Assembly: GCF_018278905.1 (NCBI RefSeq)
Contig: NZ_CP046600.1
Span: 3,100,001 to 3,164,000, forward strand
Origin: Mycobacterium spongiae
GTDB lineage: Bacteria; Actinomycetota; Actinomycetes; Mycobacteriales; Mycobacteriaceae
Direction: 5' to 3'
DNA: 64,000 nucleotides
In this document: positions 32,744-44,016 of the stretch, one piece after another
Layout of the letters: each line of letters begins with the position of its first letter
How positions within the stretch are numbered: position 1 is the first letter of the stretch
The notes under the pieces: generated by a model
The model's input: the letters and a program-made list of their open reading frames with translations, nothing else
What the model was told of the DNA's origin: nothing
The model's database searches: none
Position numbers and translations under genes: made by a program

Positions 32744-32955
32744 CTATGCCAATTGGGGTTGGTGGGTCGTGGTCGACTGTAGAGCGAACTGGGTGGGGGG
32801 TGAGCTCGACTTGGGCGGTGTTGCGGTCTGTTGGCGTTGTAGTCACCGCGCCAGTCCTCGATCATTACGCGGGCTTCCAGGAGCGAGTCGGACTGCCACG
32901 CGTTGAGCAGTTCATCGCGGAGCCGACCGTTGAACGACTCGACCCAGGCGTTCTG
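32744..32955 (-). pseudogene. IS3-type transposase C-terminal remnant
   Basis: On the minus strand the segment reads NAWVESFNGRLRDELLNAWQ, then DSLLEARVMIEDWRGDYNAN, the typical C-terminus of IS3-family OrfB (DDE transposase with the last catalytic Glu in ESFNGRLRDE). A frameshift near 32810 moves the ending (LTPTQFALQS ... TTTHQPQLA, stop at 32744-32746) to another frame. The rest of the element is missing. Its upstream edge joins directly to a truncated PE gene. Confidence 0.8.
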
Positions 32956-32992
32956 CCATGGCGACCTCGGGTGCAGCGATCACAAACGACAT
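32956..32992 (-). pseudogene. Truncated PE gene (first 12 codons) cut by IS3 remnant
   Basis: On the minus strand an ATG at 32992 with a strong ribosome site (AAGGAGGAC) starts [13 protein letters not shown], a canonical PE N-terminus, and then passes within about 12 codons into the IS3 remnant in the wrong frame. The promoter half is retained: the upstream sequence resembles that before the PE_PGRS gene at 48634. This is the left-hand partner of a divergent PE/PE pair. Confidence 0.7.
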
Positions 32993-33176
32993 CACGGTCC
33001 TCCTTGGCAATTTCGGCACCCACCGTGTTGTCGCACCGGCAGTTGCCACAACATTCCCGATGTGTCGAATTCGCGTCGACACCCACCGAGGCCCCACCTC
33101 AACTTGAGCGACACGAATCCACCATCGGGACATCCCCGAGCCTTAGGTGCACTTGCGATTCACGTACCAGCCGCCA

Positions 33177-33788
33177 AACGCCGCGAAGAGGCTATGCGCT
33201 GCACCGTTGGACGCACCACAGAAGATAGGACAAAGCGCTTATTGGCAATTGCGAATCGCAACGTGCGACGTGGGCAAGATATGAAGAAATGCTTATTGCT
33301 CACCACGAATCGACAATCTATCAATTGATGACAACGAGCTGGATTACAGCGGGTTCGGTCATTGTCGACCCCGCTGTTTTGCGGCGGGTGTGTGCGGGCG
33401 GTGGCTGGATTGTGTGATCTGCGAGGAGATGGTGATGTCGTTTGTGGTGGCAACACCGGAGCTGGTGGCGGCTGCGGCGACGGAGTTGGCGGGTATTGAG
33501 TCAATGATCGGGGCGGCCAATGCGGCGGCGATGGCTCCGACGACGTCGGTGATGGCCGCGGCTGCTGATGAGGTGTCGATGGCGATCGCGGCATTGTTTG
33601 GTGCCCATGGTGAGGCTTATCAGGCGGTCAGCGCTCAGGGGGCGGCGTTTCATGCCCAGTTCGTGGCGGGCCTCGATCGTGCGGGCAGTGCTTATGCGGG
33701 CGCTGAAGCGCTCAACGCTTCGGCGCAGAGTATCGAGCAAGACGTGCTCGCGGTGATCAACGCGCCCACTGGGCTGCTGTTGGGCGCT
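33177..33788 (+). repeat. Inverted repeat copy A (promoter module plus PE domain)
   Basis: This segment, about 600 bp, is almost identical, in reverse orientation, to 47880-48492. It includes the divergent promoter region and the first ~350 bp of a PE gene, where I saw one amino-acid difference (Gly for Ala). The two copies face each other across about 14 kb. Confidence 0.75.
33249..33261. promoter_or_regulatory. Palindromic operator candidate TTGCGA-N-TCGCAA (copy 1)
   Basis: A 13-bp palindrome in the divergent promoter between the truncated PE gene (32992, minus) and the PE fragment (33435, plus). It is flanked by two direct repeats of AATAAGC..TATCTT type (here on the minus strand). The same palindrome is kept in all four copies of the module. 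Confidence 0.5.
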
Positions 33789-33878
33789 TTGGTGACCGGC
33801 GCCGCTCCGCATTCGGTGGCGGCCTGTTCGGCGTTGTTGACGCGATCGAGGATCGGGCCGACTTCGGCGAGCAGTTGA
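33435..33878 (+). pseudogene. Truncated PE(_PGRS) gene with foreign tail
   Basis: The PE domain is intact from [20 protein letters not shown] to [14 protein letters not shown], where GRPLIG and a PGRS domain should follow. Instead the frame runs into 31 unrelated residues ([10 protein letters not shown]...) and stops at 33878. In another frame the tail reads [20 protein letters not shown], then GMVPAATTWVSEAPTRH, possibly the end of some other gene that I do not recognise. The PE part matches the gene at 48235 with one residue change. A PE domain alone may still be exported, so function cannot be excluded. GAGGAG precedes the ATG. 33879-33973 holds only this remnant. Confidence 0.7.
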
Positions 33879-33973
33879 AGGCCAAATCCGGAATGGTCCC
33901 GGCAGCCACCACCTGGGTGAGTGAGGCCCCAACGCGCCACACTCAGCTCAGCGCCGACGGTCCCCCATACGGT

Positions 33974-36900
33974 CTAGGCAGCGGGTCCGCCGGCACCGCC
34001 AGCACCGCCGTCGCCACCCACGCTGCCGACCGCGGGGTCGCCGTCGATGCCCGGGTCGCCGAGTCCGCCGCTACCGTCACCGCCATCACCGCCGGCACCG
34101 CCGCCACTGCCGTTACTGAAGGCGGAGTTGGCGCCGCCGTTACCGCCGTTGCCGCCCGTCGCGCCGTTGGCGCCAGCCCCGGTGGTGCTGGCGCCGCCGT
34201 TACCGCCGTTACCGCCGAGACCACCCCGACTGATGAAGCCGGCGTTGTCGCCGCCGTTGCCGCCGGCGGTGGCCGCGCCGGCGGCCCCGGCGACCCCGTC
34301 GCTGTCGCCGCCGTTACCGCCGTCACCGCCGTCACCGCCGACACTGTTTTTGTTGATGTTGTCGTCGCGGCCGTCAGCGGCTAGACCGCCGTCACCGCCG
34401 TCGCCGCCGGCGGTGGCCCCGAATCCACCATCACCACCATCACCGCCGCCACCGCCGAAACTGCTGGTGGAGTTGACGCCGGCGGTGCCGCCGTTGCCGC
34501 CGTTGGCGCCGTTGGCGCCGGCCCCGGTGGTGCTGGCGCCGCCGTCACCGCCGTCACCGCCGCGACCACCGATACTGGCTGTGCCGGCGTTGACGCCACC
34601 GTTACCGCCGTCGGTGGCCGCACCGGCGGCCCCGCCGACCCCGTCGCTGTCGCCGCCGTTACCGCCGTCACCACCGTCCCCGCCGCGACTGGCGCCGGTG
34701 GTGTTGTCGTCGCGGCCGTCAGCGGCCAGACCGCCGTCACCGCCGTCACCGCCGGCGGTGGCCCCGGATCCCCCGTCACCACCAGACCCGCCATCACCAC
34801 CGTGACTGGTGGTGGAGTTGGCGCCGGCGGTGCCGCCCTTGCCGCCGTCGGCGCCGGCGGCGCCGGCCCCGGTGGTGCTGGCGCCGCCGTCACCGCCGTC
34901 ACCGCCGCGACCACCCAGACTGAAGCCAGCGTTGGCGCCGCCGCTACCGCCATCGGCGGCCGCACCGGCGGCACCGGCCGTCCCGTCGCTGTCGCCGCCG
35001 TTACCGCCGTCACCGCCGCGACCACCGGCACTGGAGCTGTTGGTGTTGTCGTCGAGGCCGTCAGCGGCTAGACCGCCGGCCCCGCCGTTACCGCCGGCGG
35101 TGGCTCCAGATCCACCATCACCACCAGAACCACCGTCACCACCACGACTGGCGACGGAATTGGCGCCGGCGGCGCCGCCGTTGCCGCCCGCCGCCCCGTC
35201 GGCGCCGGCCCCGGTGGTACTGGCACCGCCGTCACCGCCGTCACCACCGCGACCACCTTGACTGGTGAGTCCGGCGTTGACACCGCCGTTGCCGCCGTCG
35301 CCGGCCGCGCCCGCGGCCCCGGCGACCTGGCCGCTGTCGCCGCCGTTACCGCCGTCACCGCCGCGACCACCGAAACTGTTGCCGGCGGTGTTGTCGTCGG
35401 GGCCATCAGCGCCCAGACCGCCGGCCCCGCCGTCACCGCCGGCGGTGGCCCCGGATCCCCCGTCACCACCAGAACCACCGTCACCACCGCGACTGGTGGT
35501 GGAGTTGGCGCTGGTGGCGCCGCCGTCACCGCCGGCACCGCCGCTACCACCGATACTGTCTGTGCTGGCGTTGACGCCGCCGCTGCCGCCGTGGCCGCCG
35601 CGACCGCCGCGACCGCCGTCGCCGCCGTCGCCGCCGTTACCGCCGGCACCGCCGCGACCACCGAAACTGCTGCCGTTGATGTTGTCGTCGCGGCCGTCAG
35701 CGCCCAGACCGCCGTCACCGCCGTCACCGCCGGCGGTGGCCCCGGATCCCCCGTCACCACCAGAACCACCGCCACCACCGGCACTGCCCAAGGAGCCGAA
35801 GCCGGCGGTGCCGCCCTTGCCGCCCGTCGCGCCGTCGGCGCCGGCCCCGGTGGTGCTGGCGCCGCCGTCACCGCCGTCACCGCCGCGACCACCCAGACTG
35901 AAGTCGGCGTTGGCGCCGCCGCTGCCGCCGTCGGCGGCCGCACCGGCGGCCCCGGCCGTCACGTGGCTGTCGCCGCCGTTACCGCCGTCACCCCCGTCAC
36001 CACCGAAACTGTTGCCGGTGGTGTTGTCGTCGAGGCCGTCAGCGGCTAGACCGCCGGCCCCGCCGTCACCGCCGACGGTGGCCCCGAATCCACCATCACC
36101 ACCAGAACCACCGCCACCACCGACACTGGCGACGGAATTGGCGCCGGCGGCGCCGCCCTTGCCGCCCGCCGCCCCGTCGGCGCCGGCCCCGGTGGTACTG
36201 GCACCGCCGTCACCGCCGTCACCACCGCGACCACCTTGACTGGTGAGTCCGGCGTTGACACCGCCGTTGCCGCCGTCGCCGGCCGCGCCCGCGGCCCCGG
36301 CGACCTGGCCGCTGTCGCCGCCGTTACCGCCGTCACCGCCGCGACCACCGAAACTGTTGCCGGCGGTGTTGTCGTCGGGGCCATCAGCGCCCAGACCGCC
36401 GGCCCCGCCGTCACCGCCGACGGTGGCCCCGAATCCACCATCACCACCAAAACCACCATCACCACCGCGACTGGTGGTGGAGTTGGCGCTGGTGGCGCCG
36501 CCGTCACCGCCGGCACCGCCGCGACCACCGATACTGTCTGTGCCGGCGTTGACACCGCCGCTGCCGCCGTGGCCGCCGCTACCGCCGCGACCGCCATCAC
36601 CACCATCACCACCGTTACCGCCGGCACCGCCGGCACCGCCGCGACTGTCGCCGGTGGTGTTGTCGTCGCGGCCGTCAGCGCCCAGACCGCCGTCACCGCC
36701 GTCACCGCCGTCGGTGGCCCCGAATCCACCATCACCACCAGCACCACCGTCACCGCCGGCACTGTTGGTGGAGTTGACGCCGGCGGTGCCGCCCTTGCCG
36801 CCCGTCGCCCCGTTGCCGCCGGCCCCGGTGGTGCTGACGCCGCCATCACCGCCGTCACCGCCGCCACCGCCGATACTGAAGGCGGAGTTGGCGCCGCCGT

Positions 36901-39829
36901 TGCCGCCGTCGCCGCCCGTCGCGCCGTTGGCGCCGGCCCCGGTGGTGCTGACGCCGCCGTTACCGCCGTTACCGCCGAGACCGCCCCGACTGATGGCGCC
37001 GGCGTTGGCGCCGCCGTTGCCGCCGGCGGTGGCCGCGCCGGCGGCGCCGGCGACCCCGGCGCTTGTGCCGCCGTTACCGCCGTCACCACCGTCACCACCG
37101 ACACTGTTGTTGGCGTTGTTGTCGCTGCCGTCCGCGGCTAGACCGCCGTCACCGCCGTCGCCGCCGGCGGTGAGCCCGAATCCACCATCACCACCATCAC
37201 CGCCGCTACCGCCGAAACTGCTGACGGAGTTGACGCCGGCGCTGCCGCCCTTGCCGCCCGTCGCGCCGTTGGCGCCGGCCCCGTTGATGCCGGCGCCGCC
37301 GTCACCGCCGTCACCGCCGCGACCACCGATACTGGCTGTGCCGGCGTTGGCGCCGCCGTTGCCGCCGTCGGCGGCCGCACCGGCGGCCCCGGCGACCCCG
37401 CCGTTACCGCCGTTGCCGCCGTCACCGCCGTCACCGCCGCGACTGGCGCCGGTGGTGTTGTCGTCGCGGCCGTCAGCGCCCAGACCGCCGGCCCCGCCGT
37501 CACCGCCGGCGGTGGCTCCGAATCCGCCGTCACCGCCAGAACCGCCGTCACCACCGCGACTGGTGGTGGAGTTGGTGCCGGCGGTGCCGCCCTTGCCGCC
37601 GTCGGCGCCGTCGGCGCCGACGGCGGCCCCGGTGCCGTCGCCGCCGTCACCGCCGTCACCGCCGCGACCACCCGCACTGAAGCCGGCGTTGTCGCCGCCG
37701 CTACCGCCGTCGGCGGCCGCACCGGCGGCCCCGGCGACCCCGCCGCTGTCACCGCCGTGACCGCCGTCACCGCCGCGACCACCGACACTAGAGCCGGTGG
37801 TGTTGTCGTCAAGGCCATCAGCGGCTAGACCGCCGGCCCCACCGTCACCGCCAGCGGTGGCCCCGAATCCACCGTCACCACCAGAACCACCATCACCACC
37901 GATACTGGTGAAGGAATTGGCGCCGGCGCTGCCGCCGGTGCCGCCGCGACCGCCGATACCGCCGACTCCGGTGCTGCTGGCACCGCCACCACCGCCGTCA
38001 CCGCCACGACCACCGACACTTTCGGATCCCGCGTTGTCGCCGCCGGCGCCACCATGGCCGCCGCGACCGCCGATACCGCCGTCACCGCTGACAGCACCAC
38101 CATCACCGCCGACCCCGCCGCCTCCGCCGCGACCACCGACACTGGAGCCAGCGGCGCTATCAAGGCCGTTGGCGGCGGCGCCCCCGTTGCCGCCGGCCCC
38201 ACCGTCGCCGACGAGCCCGCCGTCACCACCGTCGCCGCCGACACCGCCGTCGGCGCCGTTGGCGCCGATGGCATCGGCACCATTGCCGCCGGTGCCGCCG
38301 TTACCCCCGCTGGTGGGCGTCTGTCCAACTGCGCCGTCCGCACCGCCAACGCCACCGCCACTCCCACCGGCCCCGCCAGCCCCGGGGTTTCCACCATTGC
38401 CGCCGTCACCGCCGCGACCAGAGTTGATGACAAAGGTGCTGTCGCCGTCGGCCCCGTTACCGCCGCGACCACCGACGCCACCCGAACCACCCGCGCCACC
38501 AGTACCGGACGACTCCCGCCCACCGTTACCGCCAGCCCCACCGGCCCCACCGTCGCCCCCGTCGGTGCCAGCCGCCCCCGGCGTAGCGCCGTCACTGCCG
38601 GCAGCACCGGCACCACCGTTGCCCCCGGCCCCACCGTCGCCGACGAGCCCGCCGTCACCACCGTCGCCGCCGGCACCTGCAATGGCGCCGGCGAGGCCAT
38701 CGGCACCGTTGCCGCCGGTGCCGCCGTTACCGCCGGCTATGGGAGTCTGTCCACCTGGTCCGTCCGCACCGCCAAAGGCACCGCCACGCCCACCGGCCCC
38801 GCCCGCCCCCGGGTCTCCACCATTGCCGCCGTCGCCGCCGCGACCAGCATTGATGGTCATGTCGCCGGCGGCGCCGCTACCGCCGTTACCACCGACACCA
38901 CCCGAACCACCCGCGCCACCATCACCGAACAACCGCCCACCGTAACCGCCGGCCCCACCGGCCCCACCGTTGCTCCCGTCAGTGCCGGCCGCCCCCAGCG
39001 TAGCGCCGCTAATGCCCGCGGCGCCGGCACCGCCGGCCCCACCCACTCCGCCGTTGCCGATCAACATCGCGCTACCACCGCTACCACCGCTACCACCGCT
39101 ACCCGCAAAGGCACCGGTACCTCCAGCGCCGCCGGCCCCGCCATCGCCATAGAACAACCCGCCGCGGCCACCAACACCACCGGCACCACCCACCCCACCT
39201 CCGGCCCCACCGACCCCGCCATGGCCGAACAACCCCACCGCTGCCCCACCAGCCCCACCAGCCCCACCAGCGCTACCAGCGCCACCAATGGTGCCCGAAC
39301 CGCCGGCCCCACCACGACCACCATTGCCCATCAGCCACCCACCAGCCCCACCAGCCCCACCAGCCTGCCCAGGCGCCCCGGAACCACCAGCCCCGCCATT
39401 ACCCCACAAAATCCCACCGTCCCCGCCGTTAGCACCCGTACCCGGGGCACCATTGGCACCGTTGCCAATCAACGGGCGCCCCAACAGCAGGCCAGTGGGC
39501 GCGTTGATCACCGCGAGCACGTCTTGCTCCACGCTTTGCGCCGACGCGTTGAGCGCTTCAGCGCCCGCATAAGCACTGCCCGCACGATCGAGGCCCGCCA
39601 CGAACTGGGCATGAAACGCCGCCGCCTGAGCGCTGACCGCCTGATAAGCCTCACCATGGGCACCAAACAATGCCGCGATCGCCGCCGACACCTCATCAGC
39701 AGCCGCGGCCACCACCGTCGTCGTCGGAGCCATCACCGCCGCATTGGCCGCCCCGATCATCGATTCAATACCCGCCAACTCCGTCGCCGCAGCCGCCACC
39801 AGCTCCGGTGTTGCCACCACAAACGACAT
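33974..39829 (-). CDS. Very large PE_PGRS family protein
   Basis: 1951 residues. The PE domain is residues 1-100 ([20 protein letters not shown] ... [14 protein letters not shown]), followed by about 1850 residues of PGRS. The first third has usual elements ([15 protein letters not shown]). The rest is built from about 110-120-residue modules, each with GGL(A/G)ADG(L/R/P)DDN, then AGAAGAA(A/T)DGG and [19 protein letters not shown] count 11 copies of the DDN hallmark. GGxGxD-like nonapeptides recur, a pattern proposed to bind calcium in PGRS domains. The start is ATG 39829 after GAGGAG. It should be ESX-5 secreted and surface-exposed. Copy number is likely to vary between strains. Confidence 0.88.
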   Translation of the reverse strand: MSFVVATPELVAAAATELAGIESMIGAANAAVMAPTTTVVAAAADEVSAAIAALFGAHGEAYQAVSAQAAAFHAQFVAGLDRAGSAYAGAEALNASAQSVEQDVLAVINAPTGLLLGRPLIGNGANGAPGTGANGGDGGILWGNGGAGGSGAPGQAGGAGGAGGWLMGNGGRGGAGGSGTIGGAGSAGGAGGAGGAAVGLFGHGGVGGAGGGVGGAGGVGGRGGLFYGDGGAGGAGGTGAFAGSGGSGGSGGSAMLIGNGGVGGAGGAGAAGISGATLGAAGTDGSNGGAGGAGGYGGRLFGDGGAGGSGGVGGNGGSGAAGDMTINAGRGGDGGNGGDPGAGGAGGRGGAFGGADGPGGQTPIAGGNGGTGGNGADGLAGAIAGAGGDGGDGGLVGDGGAGGNGGAGAAGSDGATPGAAGTDGGDGGAGGAGGNGGRESSGTGGAGGSGGVGGRGGNGADGDSTFVINSGRGGDGGNGGNPGAGGAGGSGGGVGGADGAVGQTPTSGGNGGTGGNGADAIGANGADGGVGGDGGDGGLVGDGGAGGNGGAAANGLDSAAGSSVGGRGGGGGVGGDGGAVSGDGGIGGRGGHGGAGGDNAGSESVGGRGGDGGGGGASSTGVGGIGGRGGTGGSAGANSFTSIGGDGGSGGDGGFGATAGGDGGAGGLAADGLDDNTTGSSVGGRGGDGGHGGDSGGVAGAAGAAADGGSGGDNAGFSAGGRGGDGGDGGDGTGAAVGADGADGGKGGTAGTNSTTSRGGDGGSGGDGGFGATAGGDGGAGGLGADGRDDNTTGASRGGDGGDGGNGGNGGVAGAAGAAADGGNGGANAGTASIGGRGGDGGDGGAGINGAGANGATGGKGGSAGVNSVSSFGGSGGDGGDGGFGLTAGGDGGDGGLAADGSDNNANNSVGGDGGDGGNGGTSAGVAGAAGAATAGGNGGANAGAISRGGLGGNGGNGGVSTTGAGANGATGGDGGNGGANSAFSIGGGGGDGGDGGVSTTGAGGNGATGGKGGTAGVNSTNSAGGDGGAGGDGGFGATDGGDGGDGGLGADGRDDNTTGDSRGGAGGAGGNGGDGGDGGRGGSGGHGGSGGVNAGTDSIGGRGGAGGDGGATSANSTTSRGGDGGFGGDGGFGATVGGDGGAGGLGADGPDDNTAGNSFGGRGGDGGNGGDSGQVAGAAGAAGDGGNGGVNAGLTSQGGRGGDGGDGGASTTGAGADGAAGGKGGAAGANSVASVGGGGGSGGDGGFGATVGGDGGAGGLAADGLDDNTTGNSFGGDGGDGGNGGDSHVTAGAAGAAADGGSGGANADFSLGGRGGDGGDGGASTTGAGADGATGGKGGTAGFGSLGSAGGGGGSGGDGGSGATAGGDGGDGGLGADGRDDNINGSSFGGRGGAGGNGGDGGDGGRGGRGGHGGSGGVNASTDSIGGSGGAGGDGGATSANSTTSRGGDGGSGGDGGSGATAGGDGGAGGLGADGPDDNTAGNSFGGRGGDGGNGGDSGQVAGAAGAAGDGGNGGVNAGLTSQGGRGGDGGDGGASTTGAGADGAAGGNGGAAGANSVASRGGDGGSGGDGGSGATAGGNGGAGGLAADGLDDNTNSSSAGGRGGDGGNGGDSDGTAGAAGAAADGGSGGANAGFSLGGRGGDGGDGGASTTGAGAAGADGGKGGTAGANSTTSHGGDGGSGGDGGSGATAGGDGGDGGLAADGRDDNTTGASRGGDGGDGGNGGDSDGVGGAAGAATDGGNGGVNAGTASIGGRGGDGGDGGASTTGAGANGANGGNGGTAGVNSTSSFGGGGGDGGDGGFGATAGGDGGDGGLAADGRDDNINKNSVGGDGGDGGNGGDSDGVAGAAGAATAGGNGGDNAGFISRGGLGGNGGNGGASTTGAGANGATGGNGGNGGANSAFSNGSGGGAGGDGGDGSGGLGDPGIDGDPAVGSVGGDGGAGGAGGPAA

Positions 39830-40000
39830 CACCATCTCCTCGCAGATCACACAATTCAGCGACCGCCCGCACACCCGCCGCAAAACAGCGGGGTCGACAG
39901 CGACCGAACCAGCTGTAATCCAGCTCGTTGTCATCAATTGGTACATTGTCGATTCGTGGTGAGCTATCAGCGTTTCGTCATATCTTGCTCACGTCGCGCG

Positions 40001-40013
40001 TTGCGATTCGCAA
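40001..40013. promoter_or_regulatory. Palindromic operator candidate TTGCGA-N-TCGCAA (copy 2)
   Basis: TTGCGATTCGCAA lies 172 bp upstream of the large PE_PGRS start (39829), inside the second copy of the conserved promoter module. On the far side an IS110 remnant has replaced the expected divergent gene. Confidence 0.5.
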
Positions 40014-40080
40014 TCGTCAATAAGCGCTTTGTTCTATCTTTTGTGGTGCGTCCCGCGGTGCAACGCATGGCGGTGGCTTA

Positions 40081-41004
40081 GGAAGCCGGGCCGACCGGTT
40101 CCGTTGTGTATCGGGCGTTGACCGATGCAGGGGTTCGATGTGAGGTCGTCGCACCATCGACAGTGCACAAGCCGTCCGGTGATCGAGTGAAGACCGATTC
40201 CGGGATGGGCTGCATCTTTGCCGGCTGTTGTGGCTTGATGAGATCACCTCGGTGGCGATCCCAAGCGTGGATCAGCAAGCGGCCCCTGACCCGGTGCGGT
40301 GCAACCGCGAGGATGCCCGAGGCGGACTTGATGAGAGCGCGGCATCGACTCTGCACGGTGCTACTGCGCCACGACATCGTCTACTACGGTGGGGCAGCGT
40401 GGACCGGCACTCACCATCGGTGGCTGCGTAGCGACGCGGCAACGCAGTTGACGTCATTGGCAACACGGATGGCCTTCGATGCCGACGACGACCACGGGCT
40501 GACGATGCAGGCCCGGCGTGGGCGCCTGGACTCAGCGATCGAGGACATGGCCGATAGTAAGTTCACCTCGATCATGCGCACAGTGTGCTGCCTACGGGGT
40601 GTGAGCACGTTGACCGGATTCGCGTTGGCGTCGAGATCGGCGACTGGAATCGTTTCACCGGCAACACGATTGGTTTGTTTGTGGGGTTGGTGCCCTCCGA
40701 ATACTCATCAGGTTCCTCGCGGGCGCAAGGGACGATCACCAAGACCTGCAACACTCATGTCCACCGGCTGCTCGTCGAGGCGGCCTGCGATCACCGCCCC
40801 CGGCTATCACGTGGGCGCGGTGATGCGTGCGCGATGGAACCAGGCCGCCGCGGTGCCCGCGCCCGCGGCGATGACCGCAACCGTCGCCTGCACCGCGGGT
40901 GGGTGGGTTTCCTCGAACGCCGCAAGCGGCCGACAGTGGCTAACGTTGCGATCGCCCGCGAGCGTGCCGGCTGGTGCTGGTCGCTGGCGGTCATGGAGGA
41001 CTGA
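40081..41004 (+). pseudogene. IS110/IS116-type transposase pseudogene
   Basis: The fragments read in order through at least three frames: YRALTDAGVRCEVVAPS, LDEITSVAIPSVDQ, MRARHRLCTVLLRHDIVYYG, TQLTSLATRMAFDADDDHGL, CLRGVSTLTGFALA, IGDWNRFTGNTIGLFVGLVP, KRPTVANVAIARERAGW and WCWSLAVMED. These are the second half of the DEDD domain and the transposase_20 (helix-hairpin-helix) domain of IS110 enzymes. The first ~90 residues are missing and several indels break the frame, so it is dead. It begins where the fourth-copy PE promoter would lead into a gene. 41005-41233 continues without anything I recognise. Confidence 0.8.
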
Positions 41005-41233
41005 TCGCCCACCTGATCTGCTTCCTCCTCAAATCTCCTGGTGGCAGCGCGTGGATCGAGTCGCGACACACCTATGAGCAGACCCCCGGCGGTTGCCACT
41101 CGACCCTAGACAAGCGGGGACGATCCAGCCGAAACCCCTTCTTGCGGTAGCCAACCCGCGTATATCAGCCAGACCGCGCTTCGCCAACCGACACGCTCAC
41201 CAACGCAGACTCGCCGAGGAAGTCTGAAGCGGC

Positions 41234-41353
41234 TCAGGCCCCATAAATGTCTTGTTCAAGCCTCTCGTCAACCAACGCACTGTTCAGAAGCTCGACAACC
41301 TCCGCTGTCGGAGTCCACTGACGTTTGCAATCCATGACTCCATCGTCGGTCAT
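41234..41353 (-). CDS. Small ORF (39 residues) after the ketosynthase remnant
   Basis: ATG 41353 begins four bases after the stop that ends the ketosynthase fragment and follows GGAGAGGTGAAAGC, a fair ribosome site. The peptide starts MTDDGVMDCKRQWTP, has an acidic amphipathic helix (AEVVELLNSALVDERLEQD) and ends IYGA. I do not recognise it. It may be the chance reading of degraded DNA or a short helical peptide. No homology claim is made. Confidence 0.25.
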   Translation of the reverse strand: MTDDGVMDCKRQWTPTAEVVELLNSALVDERLEQDIYGA

Positions 41354-41357
41354 GCTT

Positions 41358-42114
41358 TCACCTCTCCGCGGACGCACCGAAAGTCTTGCACCGCCGGTCG
41401 GGAGCCAGCATGTGCGCCCGAGAAAAGCCGATCATGGTCCCCAGGCTGATCATGACGTTCGCGCCGCCGGCCAGCACAAGGGCGCACTCGCCAAAACGCA
41501 GCGCTTCTCAAGCCTGATGGACCGCCACCGACGACGAGCTGCACGCCGTATCGACCGTGACCGCCGGACGCAACAGCCCCAACCGGTGACTGATCCGGCC
41601 CGCTCCCGCGGCAGCCGACGTCCCAATAGCCATGTACGAATCGATCTCGGCGCAACTCAGCTCATCCGACATAATGCCGAGGTAGTCATGTGTCGTCAGA
41701 CCCAGGTGCACACCGGTCTGGGTGTTCGCCAAAGCCATTGGCGCGGTGCCCAAATGCGCCAACGCCTGCCACGCCGTCGCGAGCAGTGGTCGATGCTGCG
41801 GGTCCATCGACATAACCTCGTGCGTCGGCAGCCCGAAGAACGGCGCGTCGAATCCCGTTACGTCCTCGATGAAGCCTGCCCGCCGGGTCGCAATCTTCCC
41901 CAGCACCTCCGGATCCGGGTCGAAGAATTCCTGGACATCCCACCCCCTGCTGCGGTATTCGAAATACCGCATTCCCCTTTAGCGCAACACATCCCAGAAT
42001 TCGTCCGCATCGGCGGCACCCGGGAAGCGCACTGTGGAGCCGACTATCGCAACATCCGATGCCCGCTCCATCGGATCTTCGGCGGTTGCCATGCGGTTGC
42101 CCTCGCCAGCTCCC
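41358..42114 (-). pseudogene. Polyketide synthase ketosynthase (KS) fragment, degraded
   Basis: The minus strand reads SDVAIVGSTVRFPGAADADE, FWDVLR, in-frame TAA, FEYRSRGWDVQEFF, GFIEDVTGFDAPFFG, MDPQHRPLLATAWQALAHLG, VDTACSSSSVAVHQA (active-site Cys), in-frame TGA where a Cys codon TGC is expected, then FGECALVLAGGANVMISLGT, GFSRAHMLAP and a premature end. It is therefore the first half of a modular PKS ketosynthase with two nonsense codons and a 3' truncation. No other PKS domain remains. It could be a scar of a deleted lipid/polyketide locus. Upstream DNA to 42449 holds no convincing gene. Confidence 0.8.
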
Positions 42115-42876
42115 TAGCCACGGCCGGCGCAGATTCGATCCAGCGCGCCGGCCTTTCGGCGCCGGGGCCATGATGGCTCCGAACCAAGTCTTGGGCCGCA
42201 CACTGCACACAACGGACCAGACCTAAGGGCACTCTGCTGGCGCTGCTGCGGCGACGGGCACCCCATCGGGTGGTGTGGTGGCAACCGCCACACCTGCGCT
42301 GTCGTTGGCCGAGCCGCGTTGTCCTGCCGCGCCGGCCAGCACCGGGTCGGGCGCCACCCGCCCGACCCGGCAACACCGACGCCGCGGTGGCGATCTGGAC
42401 GCCCCGCCGTGCCCCAGCAGCACATGGCGGTCTGCCACGATCTGACCTGCTATGGCGTGGTGCCGTGGAACAACAACCCTGCGAGCCTGTGACCGACGTT
42501 TCTAAAGCCAGAGACCAGGCTGGTATCGGCGAACGGGAGGGTGCCCAGGTTACTGAAGCCCGAGACGGCGCTGCCGAGGTTCGAGAACCCTGAGGAGGCT
42601 GCGCCGGAGTTTTGATAGCCCGAGCCGAACGAGAACCCGGTGGGATTCGAGTTGAACATGCCCGACAGGCCCGAGCCGTTGTTGCCGAAGCCCGAACTGC
42701 TGCCGGTGCCGGTATTGAAGAAGCCCGACGACGGAGTGCTACTCGAGTTGAAGAAGCCCGGCGTCGGCGGGACGACCAAGCTCGCGATGGTGGTGGCGGG
42801 CAAGGAAATGGCGGGAGTGGTGAACCCGGGGATGGTCAACGCACCGACACCGAGGCCGGGGATGGTCAACGATGGC

Positions 42877-43401
42877 GTCGTAATCTCCGGAACCCCGACT
42901 TGCGGCAACGTGAACTCACCGACACCGATACCCGGGATAGTCAACGACGGCGTCGTAATCTCCGGAACCCCGACTTGCGGCAACGTGAACTCACCGACAC
43001 CGATACCCGGGATGGCCAACGACGGCGTCGTAATCTCCGGAACCCCGACTTGCGGCAACGTGAACTCACCGACACCGATACCCGGGATGGCCAACGACGG
43101 CGTCGTAATCTCCGGAACCCCGACTTGCGGCAACGTGAACTCACCGACACCGATACCCGGGATGGCCAACGACGGCGTCGTAATCTCCGGAACCCCGACT
43201 TGCGGCAACGTGAACTCACCGACACCGATACCCGGGATGGCCAACGACGGCGTCGTAATCTCCGGAACCCCGACTTGCGGCAACGTGAACTCACCGACAC
43301 CGATACCCGGGATGGCCAACGACGGCGTCGTAATCTCCGGAACCCCGACTTGCGGCAACGTGAACTCACCGACACCGATACCCGGGATGGCCACCGAGGG
43401 A
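42877..43401 (-). repeat. Minisatellite, 7 x 75 bp, in PPE gene
   Basis: Seven near-identical units begin at 42877, 42952, 43027, 43102, 43177, 43252 and 43327. Each encodes 25 residues on the minus strand (IPGIGVGEFTLPQVGVPEIT, then TPSLA). The units differ by only a base or two, so the array probably changes copy number by slippage or recombination. Confidence 0.9.
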
Positions 43402-44016
43402 ATCCTAACGAAACTTAATTCCCATCCGGGCGTGTTAAAGGTGCTGATAGAGATGGGTGAAATGGTCACCGGTGGGAATAGAAGATCTGGGACGACTACG
43501 TCTACGTCCGGGAAAGAGAACTCGCCGACCGTTATGGAGGGAATACTAAACCCGGGGATTGTGCCGCCGGGCAGCCCGATTTCACTGATGGTGAGTCTGG
43601 GGAAAGTGAACGAGCCCAAGTGGCCCCCTGCAATGGAAGGTCCCGAGACATTAACAAATGGCTGGAGGGAGACATTCATCACGAAGGATTGACCAGCAAG
43701 GCCACCGTGCAAAAGAACTATGGGCAACGGGAGCAAACCACCCGGCCCCAAAAAAGTAATATTTCCCGTTACTATTTCGGGAAACGCAAAACCCGAAAAC
43801 TCTACCTTAGGTGTAGTGAAGTTGTTGAGATTGATGTCGGGAAAAGATATGTTGGGCACAGTAAGACCGGGCAACTTAAACGATTGCACTCCTCCCTCGA
43901 AGCTGAGCGTAAACGATTCAACGCCAAACCCACCCGTAGTGATTTCGGGCGTGGTAAATGCACCCACAATTCCCTCGCCTATTTCCAACCCCGGTGGAAT
44001 TGATATTGCGGGAGTC

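Noticed and set aside
42116..42449. Possible upstream PKS or other coding remains
   Set aside because: Open in several minus-strand frames but none gives a recognisable motif; reported as no supported gene.
42612..43692. Plus-strand frames with Thr-Asp-Thr-Arg or Asn-Gly-Val-Val repeats
   Set aside because: They are shadows of the minus-strand PPE minisatellite; their periodicity simply mirrors the 75-bp unit.
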